From Halobacillus sp. Nhm2S1 (GTDB taxonomy: Bacteria > Bacillota > Bacilli > Bacillales > Halobacillaceae), in NCBI RefSeq assembly GCF_019599545.1, contig NZ_JAIEZV010000001.1, forward strand, positions 62,001 through 126,000: a stretch of 64,000 nt of DNA, given 5' to 3'. Each line of letters starts with the position of its first letter. Within the stretch, counting starts at the first letter, position 1. The notes beneath the pieces are model-generated. The model searched no databases and was not told the origin of the DNA. It saw nothing but the letters and a program-made list of their open reading frames with translations. Below, one piece after another: positions 52,087 through 59,883 of the stretch. Made by a program: the position numbers and the translations under genes.

Positions 52087-53873
52087 TGTTCTGGCGTAGT
52101 GTAGTCGGAAAATTATGGTTCACCATCTTACTGTTGGTTTGTTTTGTCTTATTCATTTTAACTGTTCTTCTCCTCGAGTTCTTTCAAAACTATCATGTTG
52201 TTGAAGCAGAAAGGCATTTGCTGCAAACGGCTGATCGAATTTCAGATGTGGTGGATCGCTATGAACAAGAGGAAGACCTCTTACTTTCAACAACCGCCCT
52301 AGTTAAAGACCCGGCGAGTCGTGCGGTTATTGTAACGGGAGAGGGGGAGCAGCTGGTTTCGGAAGGTGATTCCGATTCTCTTCCCGTGCTTGACTTTGCA
52401 TGGTTTGAAAATGACGAAGACACAGCAACCGTTCTGAAAGAAGGCGCAGATGTAAAAAAAGTTGCGGATCTAGGAAATGGGGAAACGGGAGTCATGGTTG
52501 TCGGAACGCCGCTCAATAACAAGGATGGAGCTGTCTTTGTCTATCAATCCTTGGATACGATTGAAGAAACATCCGAGCAGACGACAAAAATCATATTCCT
52601 GGGTGCTGGCATTGCTATTGTATTAACGACCATCTTCGCTTTTTTCCTATCGACGCGTATCACAGCTCCTTTAATTAAAATGAGAGAAGGAGCACTCGAA
52701 CTCGCTAAAGGCGAATTCAACACGAAAATCCCTATACGTACCCATGACGAGATCGGTGAATTAGCGATGGCCTTTAACCGGATGGGGCGGGAGTTGAAGT
52801 TTCATATCAATGCTTTAAATCAAGAAAAAGAACAGCTTTCAGGAATTTTGAGGTCGATGGCAGATGGCGTCATTACATTTAACCGTGAAGGGGATGTGCT
52901 CATTTCCAATCCTCCTGCGCAGCAATATTTAGAAGCCTACGAGTTCGAAAGGGACGCTGCATCGACCAACGCTGATCAAAAAACATCCCTTCCGGAACCA
53001 TTGAGGGATTTGTTCAATGATGTCATTACAGATGAGAATGAATCCATGATCGAGATGACGTTACAGGGCAGGTCCTGGGTGATCATCATGACCCCATTGT
53101 ATGACAAAGAAAAAGTACGTGGAGCTGTTGCGGTTCTTCGGGACATGACAGAAGAAAGACGACTGAACAAGCTCCGCAAAGACTTTATCGCAAATGTATC
53201 TCATGAATTGCGAACGCCGATATCCATGCTTCAAGGTTACAGTGAAGCCATCGTGGATGACATTGCGGAATCAAAAGAAGACAAAAATGAGCTCGCACAA
53301 ATCATTCATGATGAATCGTTGAGAATCGGTCGTCTCGTAAACGAGCTCCTGGATATAGCGCGTATGGAAGCGGGGCATATTCAGTTGAATGAAGAATCCG
53401 TGGAAATCGAGCCTTTTCTCAACAAAATCATACGTAAATTCAGCGGAATCGCCAAAGAAAAAGCCGTAGACCTGCAGTTGAAGGTAGATGGAGACTTCGG
53501 GTTCCTCAATTTTGACCCTGATCGTATTGAACAAGTGTTCACAAACTTGATTGATAATGCGATCCGACATTCCGACCCAGGCAGTGAGGTCCAGGTGATT
53601 CTTGAAAAAGATGAGAATGAATGGGTTGCGAGTGTCAAAGACGCGGGGTACGGAATTGCGGAAGAAGATCTTCCATTTGTATTCGAGCGTTTCTATAAAG
53701 CAGATAAATCGAGAAAACGTGAAAATAAGAACTACAAAAAAGGCACGGGACTCGGGCTTGCCATTGCGAAAAACATTGTAGAAGCCCATGAAGGGACCAT
53801 TAGTGTCCATAGTAAATTGAAAGAAGGGACAACCTTCACATTTAAGATTCCTTTTTACCATAAGGAAAAATAA
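52086..53873 (+). CDS. resE: Sensor histidine kinase ResE
   Basis: This 595-residue kinase has helix 1 at ~7-30 (LWFTILLLVCFVLFILTVLL), an extracytoplasmic domain, helix 2 near 165-190, HAMP, a PAS domain (FNREGDVLISNPPAQQYL), and HisKA with His373 in NVSHELRTPISML. The HATPase has the N box NLIDNAIRHS, G1 DAGYGIAEEDLPF and G2 KGTGLGLAIAKN. It senses redox or oxygen state and phosphorylates ResD. Coupled to resD. Confidence 0.95.
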   Translation: MFWRSVVGKLWFTILLLVCFVLFILTVLLLEFFQNYHVVEAERHLLQTADRISDVVDRYEQEEDLLLSTTALVKDPASRAVIVTGEGEQLVSEGDSDSLPVLDFAWFENDEDTATVLKEGADVKKVADLGNGETGVMVVGTPLNNKDGAVFVYQSLDTIEETSEQTTKIIFLGAGIAIVLTTIFAFFLSTRITAPLIKMREGALELAKGEFNTKIPIRTHDEIGELAMAFNRMGRELKFHINALNQEKEQLSGILRSMADGVITFNREGDVLISNPPAQQYLEAYEFERDAASTNADQKTSLPEPLRDLFNDVITDENESMIEMTLQGRSWVIIMTPLYDKEKVRGAVAVLRDMTEERRLNKLRKDFIANVSHELRTPISMLQGYSEAIVDDIAESKEDKNELAQIIHDESLRIGRLVNELLDIARMEAGHIQLNEESVEIEPFLNKIIRKFSGIAKEKAVDLQLKVDGDFGFLNFDPDRIEQVFTNLIDNAIRHSDPGSEVQVILEKDENEWVASVKDAGYGIAEEDLPFVFERFYKADKSRKRENKNYKKGTGLGLAIAKNIVEAHEGTISVHSKLKEGTTFTFKIPFYHKEK

Positions 53874-53924
53874 TGTTGCTATATTCGGAAAATTGTTGTA
53901 ATCTTGTCTATGGAAACTTCATAT

Positions 53925-54090
53925 GAAGAGGATTCAGGTGTCTGAAAAGACTTGATAGGGAATCTGGTGCAAAACCAGAACTGTCCTCGCAACTGTAAGT
54001 GTAGACGAAAAGGAATTTCCACTGTGCTGTCTGGCATGGGAAGGGTCCTGATTAGGATGACGCACAAGTCAGTAGACCTGCCTGATCCAA
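53925..54090 (+). promoter_or_regulatory. Cobalamin riboswitch aptamer
   Basis: The conserved elements of the B12 riboswitch occur in order: GGGAATCTGGTGCAAAACC (53958-53976), CTGTCCTCGCAACTGTAAGT (53981-54000), ACTGTGCTGTCTGG and GGGAAGG, and the B12 box AAGTCAGTAGACCTGCC (54066-54082). A possible promoter (TTGCTA at 53876, TGTAAT at 53897) lies just upstream. With the terminator at 54174 this should switch transcription off when adenosylcobalamin or a related cobalamin binds. This explains most of the 53874-54309 gap. Confidence 0.95.
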
Positions 54091-54173
54091 TGTTTCAAAG
54101 CTTCGGGGATTGAGCATTTGAGACAACCGATCGGTATGACGTGTAACTTAGATCTTATCCTTTCGCTTGTCTT

Positions 54174-54207
54174 AAGCTTACCCTTGTAGAAGGGTAAGCT
54201 TTTTTTA
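54174..54207 (+). terminator. Riboswitch-controlled terminator
   Basis: AAGCTTACCCTT GTAG AAGGGTAAGCTT is a 12-bp perfect stem followed by a T-run, about 85 bases after the aptamer and 100 bases before the lipoprotein gene. Confidence 0.9.
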
Positions 54208-54309
54208 TGGAAGGAAAGCACTTTCCGCTTGCTACATACATGTCACTTGGTTGTCTTCACTCTTCTCTCCTCCTGGCCGTGAAATACAATTAAAAAGGGA
54301 GAGATTGTC

Positions 54310-54711
54310 ATGAAAAAATGGAACACTGTTTTAACAGCCATGATTTTAGCTGTTGCCGTACTAGCTGGATGTGGAACACAAGAGGAAAAAGAAACATCCG
54401 CCACACAGGAAGAACAAGTACAGGAAGTTACGGTACAAGTTCAGCTATCTAAAAACGATGGCGAAGAAATGATGGCAGAAGATGAAATTACAGTAGAAGA
54501 AGGAACCACCCTTATGGAAGTCATGGAAGATAACTATGAAGTGGAACAATCCGAAGGGTTTATCAACAGCATCGAAGGGGTTGCTGGTAATCAAGAAGAA
54601 AAAATGGCTTGGATGTATACGATTAACGGTGAAGAAGCCATGGTTGGAGCTAATGAGTACGAAGTAGAGGATGGAGACGAAATCGTTTTTGATTATCAAT
54701 CCTGGGAATGA
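54310..54711 (+). CDS. DUF4430 (transcobalamin-like) lipoprotein
   Basis: This 133-residue lipoprotein has a signal peptide and lipobox VLAGC, with the lipidated Cys21, so it is anchored outside the membrane. A Glu/Gln-rich linker (residues 22-40) leads to a single DUF4430 domain. TLMEVMEDNYEV, GFINSIEGV, WMYTINGEEAMVGANEY and VEDGDEIVFDYQSWE are the family pattern, related to the C-terminal beta domain of transcobalamin and intrinsic factor. Under a B12 riboswitch and next to an ECF S component, it probably captures cobalamin (or a corrinoid) for uptake. The binding role is inference. Confidence 0.85.
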   Translation: MKKWNTVLTAMILAVAVLAGCGTQEEKETSATQEEQVQEVTVQVQLSKNDGEEMMAEDEITVEEGTTLMEVMEDNYEVEQSEGFINSIEGVAGNQEEKMAWMYTINGEEAMVGANEYEVEDGDEIVFDYQSWE

Positions 54712-54717
54712 TGAATC

Positions 54718-55230
54718 ATGAATACCTATAAACTCACATTGATTGCTATGCTCGCATCCTTAGCCATTGCAGGAAGGATGGCCTTAGCTCATTTGCCAAA
54801 CATCCAGCCGGTGACCGCGATCATCATTATCGCTGGTTTCTGGCTCGGACCTAGTGCGGGAATCCTCATTGCTCTCCTTACGACCTTCGTATCCAATGTG
54901 TTGCTGGGCATGGGAATATGGACGATTTGGCAGATCATCGCCTGGTCGCTCATAGGAATCTTTGCTGGACTACTAGGGAAATATTGGTCGAAATTGCCGT
55001 CCTGGGGCCTTTCCATCTATGGCTTTATCAGCGGACTTTTCTATGGCGTTGTCCTTTCCCTGACGATGCGGGCAGCCGGGCAGCCATTTTGGGCGTATTA
55101 TTTAGCCGGCCTCCCGATGGATCTCAATCATGCCATATCGAATACTGTATTCATATTGGCCTTATCCCCGATACTTGGAACACTCTTCCAACGCTATGAA
55201 AAAAGAAACGCCATATCGAAAGTATCTTAG
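54718..55230 (+). CDS. ECF transporter S component, probable cobalamin
   Basis: This 170-residue integral membrane protein has about six helices (LTLIAMLASLAIAGRMALAH, AIIIIAGFWLGPSAGILIAL, WQIIAWSLIGIFAGLLG, SIYGFISGLFYGVVLSL, later AISNTVFILALSPILGT). The N-terminal small-residue-rich helix and the AxxxA-type contacts are typical of group II ECF S components. These use a shared EcfA/EcfA'/EcfT energising module encoded elsewhere. The upstream B12 riboswitch and DUF4430 gene point to cobalamin, similar in idea to CbrT. It starts six bases after the lipoprotein gene. Confidence 0.85.
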   Translation: MNTYKLTLIAMLASLAIAGRMALAHLPNIQPVTAIIIIAGFWLGPSAGILIALLTTFVSNVLLGMGIWTIWQIIAWSLIGIFAGLLGKYWSKLPSWGLSIYGFISGLFYGVVLSLTMRAAGQPFWAYYLAGLPMDLNHAISNTVFILALSPILGTLFQRYEKRNAISKVS

Positions 55231-55257
55231 CTACCCAAACAAGGGGTAGCTTTTTTG
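55229..55257 (+). terminator. Terminator of the B12 uptake operon
   Basis: AGCTACCC AAACAA GGGGTAGCT followed by T6. Confidence 0.9.
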
Positions 55258-55301
55258 CTATCTTAACCCTGTCATTTATTATAGTTAATGGGAGGATTCT
55301 T

Positions 55302-55505
55302 GAAGACTCAGTTTTGAGATGTTTCCGGGGTTCGTTGCCTTGTCGGGCGTCAGGGGTGGCTGGTAAGCTACTCGCTTTCCTGCGGAGATGACGGCATGCC
55401 TCCTAATGCTTTCGCACTGTGGGGTCTTGCCAGTCGATCCATTCCCGCGGGAGTCTCGTAGCTTTCCAACCACCCCTTTCGATGGAAGTGAGAAACGAAC
55501 CCCTG
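55302..55505 (-). repeat. GC-rich palindromic repeat, copy B (reverse)
   Basis: Read on the minus strand this has the family blocks GAGACTCCCGCGGGA, AAGACCCC, AGGAGGC, AGGAAAGCGAG and the right end CATCTCAAAACTGAGTCTTC. An outer inverted repeat GGGGTTCGTT / AACGAACCCC brackets it. Its core differs more from A and C than these do from each other, indicating a subfamily. Confidence 0.8.
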
Positions 55506-55633
55506 TACGAAGTTAGAGGCTCCCACTATCCAACTGTTAGAGGTGCAAAGCCTTTGAATCAAGCATTTAAGTACTGTGGGAGTGTTCTAATCATCCACTT
55601 CCCTCAAACATACGAGCCGATTTTTTAGAAGGG

Positions 55634-55814
55634 GTTTCGAGAATCCCCCATGGCAAAGGGGCGGAGGGAAACGGTGAGACTCCTATGGGACGTGTGGGAC
55701 AGGTGAGACCCCGGAAGGCGTAGCCTGAGGAGGCTCACCGCCCGCCCCATGGAAAGCGAACTGTTTCCCGGACCCTCGAAACTCACACAACCATCTCGAA
55801 ACTGAGTCCTCAAG
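55634..55814 (+). repeat. GC-rich palindromic repeat, copy C
   Basis: About 180 bases with GTTTCGAGA at the left and CATCTCGAAACTGAGTCCTC at the right. Inside are GAGACTCCTATGGGA, GGTGAGACCCC, GAGGAGGCTCACCG and CATGGAAAGCGAA blocks. It lies 128 bases from copy B in opposite orientation. Together copies B and C occupy most of the 55231-55967 gap; the rest contains the sigX promoter. Confidence 0.85.
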
Positions 55815-55913
55815 TAAGGGAGCTATAGTTGAAGTTGGGATAGAGAGGGAGGCCGGTGATTTTCTTAGGGAAACGCGGTTCCTTTTTCTTTTTTTGCATA
55901 TTAAGATAGATAG

Positions 55914-55939
55914 TGTAACTTTTTCATACATAAAACGAC
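55914..55939 (+). promoter_or_regulatory. Autoregulatory sigma-X promoter
   Basis: TGTAAC (55914-55919), 16-base spacer and CGAC (55936-55939): an exact match to the sigma-X consensus, 28 bases upstream of the sigX start codon. Confidence 0.85.
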
Positions 55940-55967
55940 TACTAAAGTGACCCAGGAGGTACCACCA

Positions 55968-56510
55968 TTGCGAACGTTCTTTGATGAACTATATGAAAAC
56001 TACCACCATGACCTGTTTCAGTTTCTGATCTATATGGTCAAGGACAGAAGTCTTGCCGAGGACCTGGTTCAGGATGTTTATGTAAGGGTCATGAAATCAT
56101 ACGATTCATTTAATGGCAAGAGCTCTGAGAAAACATGGTTGTTTTCCATAGCCAGACACGTAGCCATAGATTATTTCCGTAAACAACAAAGAAAGAGGAA
56201 CCGCTTCATGGAGTTCTTTGACTGGACGGAGAAAGGCGAGCAGATTAAAGATCAAAATAAAATTCCTGAAGAGATTGCTGTTCAAAATGATGAAATTCAA
56301 CAAGTCTATCAAGCGCTGGACAAATGTACGGTCGATCAGCGAAGTGTGTTGATTTTTCGGTTCATTCAGGGCCTGTCCATAATGGAAACAGCAGAAATCT
56401 TAAGCTGGAGTGAGAGTAAAGTGAAGACGACTCAACATCGCGCCATGAAAGCTCTGAAGACAATACTAGAAGAAATGGAAGAAGGGAGGGGAGATCGTGA
56501 AGAAGCGTAG
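55968..56510 (+). CDS. sigX: ECF RNA polymerase sigma factor SigX
   Basis: This 180-residue ECF sigma has region 2 (LFQFLIYMVKDRSLAEDLVQ, then DVYVRVMKSYDSF and EKTWLFSIARHVAIDYFRK) and region 4 (DQRSVLIFRFIQGLSIMETA with the helix-turn-helix WSESKVKTTQHRAMK). In B. subtilis SigX controls cell-envelope charge and lipid genes and autolysis. The TTG at 55968 follows AGGAGGTACCACCA and aligns with the known N-terminus; a GTG at 55947 overlaps the promoter region and is unlikely. It overlaps rsiX by 14 bases. Confidence 0.95.
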   Translation: MRTFFDELYENYHHDLFQFLIYMVKDRSLAEDLVQDVYVRVMKSYDSFNGKSSEKTWLFSIARHVAIDYFRKQQRKRNRFMEFFDWTEKGEQIKDQNKIPEEIAVQNDEIQQVYQALDKCTVDQRSVLIFRFIQGLSIMETAEILSWSESKVKTTQHRAMKALKTILEEMEEGRGDREEA

Positions 56511-57717
56511 TGATGAAGATATAAAAGAAGCATTAGGTAACCTCCCTTCTATGGAAGACCGCCAATCGAAAGACTTGCTCTATCAAAAGGTTTCCTCACG
56601 CGTAAATAAGCCTAAAAGAAAGGCAGCTCCATGGCTGTTTCCAGGATTAGCTACCATTGCAGTTTTGCTGGTGCTCGCTGTATTCATTCCTGTCTTTTTC
56701 AGTAACAATGGAATGCTTACGGTAGAAGAGTCTGCTGATCGTACGAATGAAAATGCAGAATCTTCAACAGCAAATGAAGAAACGACTCCTTCTTTTGATT
56801 CTCCCCCTTCAGAAAATGGAGAAGAAAATGCTGAAATCAAGGAAACCGAACCTTCAAGTGAGGAAAAAAATCTCCCGTCCGAAAAAAATGATGAAAATCA
56901 GACCCAAGAGAACGCATCAAAACTTGAAGAAAAACAAGGAGAGCCTGACACAGAGCTTGACTCACTTGTTTTAAGTAAAGATGAAGATGGATATACTACA
57001 CGTTCGTATCCAGGGAAAAATGGGGAAGTCATCCTTCCCATTCCTCAAAAGCAAGAGGCGTCATTTACACCAGAAAGGTACGGTTTAGCTGAGAGAGCTG
57101 TTGGAGAACTGGAATATCAGGTCGATGAAACAGAAGGTTCGGCTGTCGTTACGTTTCCTGATGGTTTTAACGTTAGTGGCTCTGCATGGGCGAGCGCGAT
57201 CGTTGAAAGCATTCGTTGGGATTTGGAAAACTTCAATTTGGATGAAATCATCGTTCAAACCGAGTCTGGGAATCCTGTTTCACTAGGAAGTTACGGAGAA
57301 ATATCTGAAGTTCCTGTCATTCAACAAGGAGAGTACATCTTTCAATTGTATCAATACGAAGATTCCCCTGAACGTTTGCTGGCTCCAATATCGGTGGATG
57401 GTTCTCCGACGTTTCAGGATGCTCTTTCTATGATGAAGGAAAGAGGAAGAGGTCTCTATGTAAGCCCGGCTGTCCCAGAGCATGTTCAGTTCAATACAGT
57501 GACAGCAGATGAAGGAGTAGTCAGTATTAATCTTCAACATGAATCATGGGCGGGTGAGCAGCAGCTCTTGACTATGGTTGAAGCCATCCTTGCAACAGCA
57601 GGACAATTCGGTTTTGAAAAAGTGAAGTTCAATGGGGTGAATGTAAGCAAGTTTTCCACCTATGATCTTGAGGAGCCCATCGATGTCCCGCAAGGAATCA
57701 ACCCTGTTGCCGAATAA
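56497..57717 (+). CDS. rsiX: Anti-sigma-X factor RsiX with GerMN-like domain
   Basis: This 406-residue single-pass membrane anti-sigma factor has a cytoplasmic N-terminus (1-44, SigX-binding) and a helix at ~47-69 (LFPGLATIAVLLVLAVFIPV). A long outside linker very rich in Glu, Asn and Ser follows (75-150), then a C-terminal globular domain whose segments PTFQDALSMMKE, GVVSINLQHES and LTMVEAILATAGQFGFEKVK resemble a GerMN/sporulation-germination domain. GTG start with GGGAGGGGAG. Somewhat longer than the B. subtilis protein. It holds SigX inactive. Confidence 0.9.
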   Translation: MKKRSDEDIKEALGNLPSMEDRQSKDLLYQKVSSRVNKPKRKAAPWLFPGLATIAVLLVLAVFIPVFFSNNGMLTVEESADRTNENAESSTANEETTPSFDSPPSENGEENAEIKETEPSSEEKNLPSEKNDENQTQENASKLEEKQGEPDTELDSLVLSKDEDGYTTRSYPGKNGEVILPIPQKQEASFTPERYGLAERAVGELEYQVDETEGSAVVTFPDGFNVSGSAWASAIVESIRWDLENFNLDEIIVQTESGNPVSLGSYGEISEVPVIQQGEYIFQLYQYEDSPERLLAPISVDGSPTFQDALSMMKERGRGLYVSPAVPEHVQFNTVTADEGVVSINLQHESWAGEQQLLTMVEAILATAGQFGFEKVKFNGVNVSKFSTYDLEEPIDVPQGINPVAE

Positions 57718-57723
57718 GGACCT

Positions 57724-57759
57724 GAAACCCTCTGCAGATTTTGTGGAGGGTTCTTTTTT
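57724..57759 (+). terminator. Terminator of sigX-rsiX
   Basis: GAAACCCTC and GAGGGTTC (extended by a G-T flank) close a loop and are followed by T6. The 57760-57937 interval shows nothing else. Confidence 0.85.
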
Positions 57760-57937
57760 ACCCGCTTAGAAAATCATTACTTATTTCCTAGAGATATAAG
57801 CTATGGAAGGAAAAACCATTCCCATTAAATCTATAAAAGTCTCTATACCGATTCCAACGGTCAACGAGGCTTTGTTCTGGGAATGCCTCTCATGCTCATG
57901 TTAAAATAAAGGAACGTAGAAAAGGGGACGATAGGTT

Positions 57938-58387
57938 ATGGATAAACACGTAGTGAGGAAACAGGTTTCCGAGAAGATTAAATTGATTCGTGTCGAACAT
58001 GGATATACGCAGGACAGGATGGCAGAAATCCTTGGGTTATCAAAAAAAACCCTTGTTCAAATTGAGAAGCAAAGGACAATGGCAGGGTGGACAACCGTTG
58101 TCGCCGTTTGTGCGCTTTTTCAAGAGAGCGATGTATTAAAAGGTATATTAGGTGATGCCCCTGTAGAAATCGTGGAAACCATTGCTCATGAGCAAGTGGA
58201 ACCACAGGGGAAGAAGACGCTTGGAGGGAAAGTATGGTGGCAGACGATTGCTGAAGGAGAGAACTATATTCTTCAGCAGAATTTGATCAGTCACCATTAT
58301 AGAATCATTGATTCAGAAGATTTTCGTATGTTCTCTACGATTGACCGGACCGAAGCGGAAATCCGTTTTGAAGAATTAGTCAAATGA
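57938..58387 (+). CDS. XRE-family transcriptional regulator
   Basis: This 149-residue protein has an N-terminal Cro/C1 helix-turn-helix at ~12-65 (KLIRVEHGYTQDRMAEILGL, SKKTLVQIEKQR). The C-terminal part (GGKVWWQTIAEGENYILQQN; HHYRIIDSEDFRMF) resembles no ligand domain I can name. It may be a local regulator. There is no target operator visible. The gene stands alone between the sigX operon and fer, with its own terminator. Confidence 0.85.
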   Translation: MDKHVVRKQVSEKIKLIRVEHGYTQDRMAEILGLSKKTLVQIEKQRTMAGWTTVVAVCALFQESDVLKGILGDAPVEIVETIAHEQVEPQGKKTLGGKVWWQTIAEGENYILQQNLISHHYRIIDSEDFRMFSTIDRTEAEIRFEELVK

Positions 58388-58415
58388 AAAAGCCCCTTAC
58401 GAAAGGGGCTTTTAA
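58387..58415. terminator. Bidirectional terminator
   Basis: AAAAGCCCCTT ACG AAAGGGGCTTTT lies between the convergent regulator and ferredoxin genes. Confidence 0.9.
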
Positions 58416-58427
58416 TAAACAAGTACA

Positions 58428-58724
<297 letters not shown>

Positions 58725-58812
58725 TTACATAAGTACAACGTTTATTGTAAAGCGCTAGTGAATGGTTTTCAACTATACAAGGTTGGACAAGTTGGAAAAA
58801 AGGGGGGAGAAT

Positions 58813-59883
58813 ATGTTCGAGCATTTGGTTTTGACATGTGTGGATCGATTCAGAGGGGAGCGGACCGTCTCTGGGATTTTTCATTTATTGAACGGAAAAC
58901 GGTCATCACAGACATTACAGGATGCCAAAGGGTATGAACTGGACAGACTTTTTGGGATCTATCCATCGCTAAAGCGCGAGCAATTGGAAAGTCACGTCCA
59001 ATCACTGAAGGATGAGGGGCTTATCCAAATCAATGAACAATCCTTCCCATCTATGACACAAAAAGGGGTTCAGCGGCTGGCTTCTGTCCCGGTTCAAGAG
59101 ATGAAATATTTTGATGGTATGGTCTGGCATGATGTGATTCCTACATTCGTCAAAAGAGTCCATCTTTTATTACAGATGATGGCGAACTCCAAGGCAGGCA
59201 TTCACCATTATGTCCCCATTGTTGATGACTTTGGCACACAGCAATGGGTGCGGACGGTCTATCATCAATTCCAGGATAAACTACCGAAGATGGTGGGATC
59301 CATGTACGAAGAAATCCAACACCTATTAAAAAAGCATCCCTCGATTCAAGCGGATCTGTTCGTCTATCGTCTCACAGGGGGAGGCGTCATTGGAATGACA
59401 ATGGATCAGCTTAAGCGGGAGTTCGAATTGAATGTAGAAGATGTCGAGGTTATGCTGCAGCACACTTACTATTATTTGTTCCTTGAATCGAAAAAGAGTA
59501 AAGAGCACTATCCTGTGCTGCACCTTTGTACAAAAGGTCTGGATGCCACCCACCTGATCACTAGGTCGGCAAGAAAGACGTATCAATATATTCAACAAGG
59601 GTTAAGCATGCAGGAAATCATAAAGAAAAGAAGATTGAAAAAAAGCACGATCCAAGACCACATTGTAGAATCAGCCTTAATCATTCCTGATTTTTCAATC
59701 ACCTCTTTCTTGAATGAGGAAGACGTACGGGAGATAAATAAAATAGAGAGTCAATTGAATACAAAAAAGCTGAAGCAAATTTATGAAGCTCTCGATGGAA
59801 AGTATGATTATTTCGAATTGCGCCTCGCATTAGCGAAAGGACAGCACGCAATAAAGGAAGGTATGACGCAGGATGAGGCATGA
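58813..59883 (+). CDS. ypbB: Helix-turn-helix protein YpbB (RQC-related)
   Basis: This 356-residue protein of the YpbB family always precedes recS/recQ in Bacillaceae. The C-terminus has a helicase-and-RNase-D-C-like or RQC-like helix-turn-helix (YIQQGLSMQEIIKKRRLKKS TIQDHIVESALI, split here). The N-terminus is a winged-helix type. It likely works with the helicase, but the function is unproven. ATG 58813 has AGGGGGGAG upstream. It overlaps recS by 11 bases. Confidence 0.85.
   Translation: MFEHLVLTCVDRFRGERTVSGIFHLLNGKRSSQTLQDAKGYELDRLFGIYPSLKREQLESHVQSLKDEGLIQINEQSFPSMTQKGVQRLASVPVQEMKYFDGMVWHDVIPTFVKRVHLLLQMMANSKAGIHHYVPIVDDFGTQQWVRTVYHQFQDKLPKMVGSMYEEIQHLLKKHPSIQADLFVYRLTGGGVIGMTMDQLKREFELNVEDVEVMLQHTYYYLFLESKKSKEHYPVLHLCTKGLDATHLITRSARKTYQYIQQGLSMQEIIKKRRLKKSTIQDHIVESALIIPDFSITSFLNEEDVREINKIESQLNTKKLKQIYEALDGKYDYFELRLALAKGQHAIKEGMTQDEA

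Noticed and set aside
53271-53861. Long open frame antisense to resE
   Set aside because: It overlaps the kinase domain completely, has no ribosome site and no domain.
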